Source: Ruminococcus sp. | GTDB lineage: Bacteria; Bacillota; Clostridia; Oscillospirales; Ruminococcaceae | Direction: 5' to 3' | Length of the DNA: 16,885 nt | NCBI GenBank assembly: GCA_017544125.1 | Contig: JAFYET010000141.1 | Location: forward strand, 1-16,885 | In this document: piece by piece, positions 14,343-16,885 of the stretch | Layout: the number at the start of each line of letters is the position of its first letter | Numbering within the stretch: the stretch's first letter is position 1 | Notes under the pieces: model-generated | What the model saw: only the letters and a program-made list of their open reading frames with translations | Told to the model about the DNA's origin: nothing | Databases searched by the model: none | Position numbers and translations under genes: made by a program

Positions 14343-16001
14343 TTAACCCATTACCTTGCCTGCCGGCTTTATCTCAGTTGTCTTGTCAGCAGCCTGCTGC
14401 TTTTCGATAGCTTCGATGTGGGTCTTTTCCTTGTTATATGCCTTTGCTATCTCAATTGTGTTATTCGCAGTTGCCATGAACAAGAATTTCTCGAAATTCT
14501 TGGGCTTTGCAAGTGCCTTATCCATAAGGTTCTTCAGCGCCTTGCTGTTTTTGATCTCCTCGGTCTTCTTTTCAACCTCTTCAAGCACGCCCCTGTCACG
14601 CAGGTTCTTCTTATCATCACGGGTCACAATTGTAGAAGCTATGATATCGGCGATGTTATCCCTTATCTGCTCACATATCTGCTTGCTTTTCGGGTCATTA
14701 GACTCTACGAGCTTGGCTATATATTCATGATCGAACTTGTCGTTGTCTGAAGGTTTTGTGCCTACGAGCTTCCTTATATTATCCTGTGCGATCTTGTTGT
14801 GGTCCATAAGTGCCCGGTTGCGCTCGATAATGTCCTTTTTCTCCTTGATGACCTTCTCTGTGACCTTTATCTTCTTCTCTATTATATCTTCAAAGCCTGT
14901 GGCTGCCTCGTCTAAGCCCATTACTGCCTTGACACGCTTTCTGGCGTTCTTGTTTGTTATCTCATCGGGGTTCTCTGCCCACTGGCCTGCTCTCTTGTCG
15001 GTCTTCTTATGGTTGTAGTAGCGCTCATTAGTCTCGTGCATCTCCTCAAGATGTGCCTTTACGGTCATGAGCTTTTGCAGGTATTCTTCATAGGCGGTGA
15101 CATCTGTATTGTGTATCACTTGGGGGGCAAAGTTTTTATTCTCAAGCCTATACATTGCCTTAAGATGTATAAGCACCTTATCGGCTGCTTCCCCCGAACG
15201 GTCATACTGGTCGCTGCCACGCCCGAAGAGCTTGCCGCTTGTGTGTGCATCAATAGCGGTCTTGAGCTTCTCAAATGCAGCCATTTCCTTCTGCACGCTG
15301 TCTGCCTTATTCTCCTCGGGGACAACGTTCTGTGCCTGCTCGCTCATGCGGGGCTCGTCGATAGCATTTATATCAATTACCTTATCGTCATTCTGAATAT
15401 TCTCAGGCTGCTTCTGCTCTTCCTGCTTCTGCTCGGGCTGTGCCTTATTCTCCTCCTTCTTCCCGGGCTCGGCATTCTTGCCTGCCTGCTTTGCGAGAAG
15501 GTATTCATTGTACTTCTTCTTATGTGCGTCGATATCTATCTCAGCATCAAAGCATCTGTTCATAAGCTCGATGAATGCGAAGTAGTTCTCCATATTCTGA
15601 CCGAACGCCTGATCCTGCTGATCATTGCCGATCCACATAAGCATATTAAAGTTATTGCCTTCGAGCATTTTATTGAAGAATGCGACAGTTTTCTCAACCG
15701 ACTCATTCCAGCTGTTCTTGAAGTCATCATCGACTGCCTTCCTGGGCTTTGAACCCACACTTACCAGGTCCATAGCCAGCGTGTTGAATGTCTCGCTGAA
15801 ATTAAAAACATCATCACGCATAGCTGTTGCTTTTTCAAAGCCGAGCTTATTTATATTACTGATGACCCAGTTCTGAGCATTTGCAGCGTTATTAGACAGC
15901 ACCGATAAGCCGTCGCTGAACTGATTAAATGTATCGCTCTGCTCCTGTGTAAGTCCTGTTCCTGCTGTTCTTCTTATAAATTCATCGTATTTGATAGGCA
16001 T
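14343..16001 (-). CDS. Helical protein of unknown function, 552 residues
   Basis: I do not recognise a characterised family. The protein is almost wholly helical and soluble, with no signal peptide. An N-terminal helical domain (about 1-170, GLTQEQSDTFNQFSDG and later WIGNDQQDQAFGQNMENYFAFIELMNRCF) is joined by a Lys/Glu/Gln/Pro-rich disordered linker (about 172-205) to a middle module (about 235-365). A long, charged C-terminal region follows, with likely coiled coil at 370-410. The middle module, with KLFGRGSDQYD, YYNHKKTDKRA and ARKRVKAVMGLDE, reminds me of helical repeats in large uncharacterised gut-Firmicute proteins, from memory only. The ATG at 16001 follows TAAGGAGG with 8 bases of spacing; the frame is open to 16127 without another binding site. 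It has its own terminator and the bipartite element 45 bases upstream. Confidence 0.8.
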   Translation of the reverse strand: MPIKYDEFIRRTAGTGLTQEQSDTFNQFSDGLSVLSNNAANAQNWVISNINKLGFEKATAMRDDVFNFSETFNTLAMDLVSVGSKPRKAVDDDFKNSWNESVEKTVAFFNKMLEGNNFNMLMWIGNDQQDQAFGQNMENYFAFIELMNRCFDAEIDIDAHKKKYNEYLLAKQAGKNAEPGKKEENKAQPEQKQEEQKQPENIQNDDKVIDINAIDEPRMSEQAQNVVPEENKADSVQKEMAAFEKLKTAIDAHTSGKLFGRGSDQYDRSGEAADKVLIHLKAMYRLENKNFAPQVIHNTDVTAYEEYLQKLMTVKAHLEEMHETNERYYNHKKTDKRAGQWAENPDEITNKNARKRVKAVMGLDEAATGFEDIIEKKIKVTEKVIKEKKDIIERNRALMDHNKIAQDNIRKLVGTKPSDNDKFDHEYIAKLVESNDPKSKQICEQIRDNIADIIASTIVTRDDKKNLRDRGVLEEVEKKTEEIKNSKALKNLMDKALAKPKNFEKFLFMATANNTIEIAKAYNKEKTHIEAIEKQQAADKTTEIKPAGKVMG

Positions 16002-16046
16002 AATTTTTTCCTCCTTATTTATGTGACCTTTCCGGTCTTCTGTAAA

Positions 16047-16076
16047 TAATACCCCCGAAATGGTCATATGGGTGCA
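16047..16076 (-). promoter_or_regulatory. Bipartite upstream element, copy B (upstream of the 552-residue gene)
   Basis: Read on the minus strand it is again TGCACCC-N9-TTTCGGGGGTATTA, 22 of 30 bases identical to copy A including every base of both blocks. It ends 45 bases before the ATG at 16001. A small GACC-GGAAA-GGTC hairpin lies between it and the ribosome binding site. No ordinary sigma-A promoter was seen nearby, which favours a promoter or activator role. Confidence 0.65.
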
Positions 16077-16113
16077 GGAGGCGGCAGATTTTTTTTTGCT
16101 CTGCAAAAAAATA

Positions 16114-16344
16114 AATGCATAATGCATAATTCATAATGCATAATTAAGGTGTCGCCCTTACGGGCGACGGATTTTAAAAATCCGTTCCTAACGAAATCGC
16201 CTAAATAAGCAAAATCGCTTCCCAAACAGCCCGATATGGTCGGTATCAACTGCGTTGATATCACTGTCGGCGCAGCCGCTCCTCAATTATGCTTAGCGTT
16301 TTCCGCTGAAAGCGGATAATGCGTGCATTTTTGCATTATGCATT
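16114..16344. repeat. Mosaic repeat copy 3, right arm interrupted by a palindrome
   Basis: The left arm (16114-16145) is identical over 32 bases to the left arm of copy 2 and to the inverse complement of the right arm of copy 1. Inside are CGCCC-TTAC-GGGCG, GGATTTTAAAAATCC (from about 16169) and a GGCGCAGCC block shared by all copies (about 16270). The right arm starts as AATTATGCTTAGC, is broken by TTTCCGCTGAAAGCGGATAA, and resumes as TTGCATTATGCATT (16331-16344). No gene is seen between 16080 and 16368. Confidence 0.88.
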
Positions 16345-16368
16345 GATAACCTCCCGTCTGCCTCACGC

Positions 16369-16409
16369 AAAAAACACAGCACTTCCCGTCCGAGCGGGTC
16401 GTGCTGTGT
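16369..16409 (-). terminator. Intrinsic terminator of the gene at the right edge
   Basis: ACACAGCAC (16374-16382) pairs with GTGCTGTGT (16401-16409), and CCCG/CGGG extends the stem inward. On the minus strand it ends in six T. It lies 26 bases after the stop codon. Confidence 0.92.
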
Positions 16410-16435
16410 CTCCCCTATAGAAAGTAAGATAATTG

Positions 16436-16885
16436 TCAGTCGTCGTACTTTGCAAGTATCCTTTCAGGCTCTTTGAGTATCGACATTGCGGTGCTGAGGG
16501 CATCGCTTACGTCCTCGTACTTAAACTCGGAGGATACCTCCTTGGCGTGGTCAAGGGCTGCCCTGCCTATCTCTGTCTGATAGCGGCAGATAGATTCAAG
16601 CTGCTTTACCGCCTTTGTTTCCAGGTCCTGATAAACGAGCTTGATGTCGTTAACTATGTTTATTCTGATATCGTCATAGTTTTCAAGGGCTATGTCGATG
16701 ATGTCAGTGGTCTGCTTTTTCTTCTTGAGTATCTGCGAGAATGATGTCATGGTGGCAGGCGGGAATGTCTCGCTGGTGCCGAAGAGCTTAACGCCCATTA
16801 CAGAGCGGGTAACGTTCTTGTTCATGCTCATCATTATCCTGTCAACGCTGGTTGACTGGGTGACTTCCGAAAGGTCGGCAATGCC
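16436..16885 (-). CDS. Unknown helical protein, C-terminal part (cut by the window edge)
   Basis: The frame is open from the stop at 16436 to the last base of the window (149 residues seen). An ATG exists at 16834, but the upstream in-frame codons (IADLSEVTQSTSVDRI) read like protein, and no ribosome binding site precedes the ATG, so the gene very probably starts beyond the window. What is seen is a methionine-rich segment (IMMSMNKNVTRSVMGVKLFG), a short proline-containing loop, and then long charged helices (about the last 95 residues) with coiled-coil character. There is no membrane segment. I cannot place it in a family. A strong terminator follows the stop. It is upstream of the 552-residue gene on the same strand, but the repeat and terminator between them make co-transcription unlikely. 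Confidence 0.75.
   Translation of the reverse strand, partial: GIADLSEVTQSTSVDRIMMSMNKNVTRSVMGVKLFGTSETFPPATMTSFSQILKKKKQTTDIIDIALENYDDIRINIVNDIKLVYQDLETKAVKQLESICRYQTEIGRAALDHAKEVSSEFKYEDVSDALSTAMSILKEPERILAKYDD

Noticed and set aside
14241..14750. 169-residue open frame on the plus strand
   Set aside because: It is the reverse of the terminator and C-terminus of the 552-residue gene, is rich in Leu/Cys/Phe as expected for an antisense shadow, and has no ribosome binding site.
15009..15752. 247-residue hydrophobic open frame on the plus strand, looking like a membrane protein
   Set aside because: It is antisense to the Lys/Glu-rich part of the 552-residue gene; the apparent hydrophobicity comes from reading charged codons backwards. 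No start signal.
16047..16076. Sigma-I promoter (ACCCCC and CGAA boxes) on the plus strand
   Set aside because: The two boxes are adjacent and not separated by the spacer a sigma-I promoter needs, and no plus-strand gene follows.

Overview
The window looks like chromosomal DNA of an anaerobic, probably spore-forming Firmicute of the Ruminococcus / Oscillospiraceae type. The basis is a complete cotJABC spore-coat operon, a clostridial-type two-subunit isopropylmalate dehydratase, strong Bacillota-style Shine-Dalgarno sequences, and dispersed AT-rich repeats built from TGCATAATGCATAATTCATAA-like arms around GC-rich palindromes. I recall such repeats from ruminococcal genomes; that is memory, not a search.

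Layout. (1) 1-429, plus: small orphan hypothetical gene, start possibly cut by the window edge. (2) 546-2642, minus: leuC, a Dabb-domain gene and leuD in one operon, with a probable promoter near 2905-2933 and a mosaic repeat lying in the long leuC leader. (3) 3068-3247, plus: 59-residue YtxH-like membrane protein with its own terminator. (4) 3293-4417, minus: cotJA-cotJB-cotJC, overlapping genes for spore-coat proteins including a manganese-catalase-like protein. (5) 4548-7407, minus: BceAB-type ABC transporter with a sigma-A-like promoter and a TTACA-N4-TGTAA operator of the kind bound by BceR-like regulators. No cognate two-component system is in the window. (6) 7563-9485, minus: secreted parallel beta-helix protein, divergent from (7) 9627-10478, plus: tocopherol-cyclase-like protein. 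(8) 10478-10760: a second mosaic repeat filling the gap between two convergent stop codons. (9) 10765-12543, minus: PAS-like/degenerate GGDEF/EAL protein, predicted c-di-GMP phosphodiesterase, behind a perfect consensus promoter and an 11-bp leader hairpin. (10) 12744-16001, minus: a 68-residue hypothetical, a HAD hydrolase, and a 552-residue helical protein of unknown function. The first and last carry the same unexplained 30-bp bipartite upstream element. (11) 16436-16885, minus: C-terminal part of another unknown helical protein running off the window.

Most transcription units are short, with clear intrinsic terminators. The strongest regulatory observations are the BceR-like operator, the EAL-gene promoter with hairpin, and the shared element TGCACCC-N9-TTTCGGGGGTATTA. 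No clear novel defence or enzymatic system is evident. The best candidates for undescribed biology are the bipartite element with the genes it precedes, the modular repeats, and the Dabb gene embedded in leuCD.
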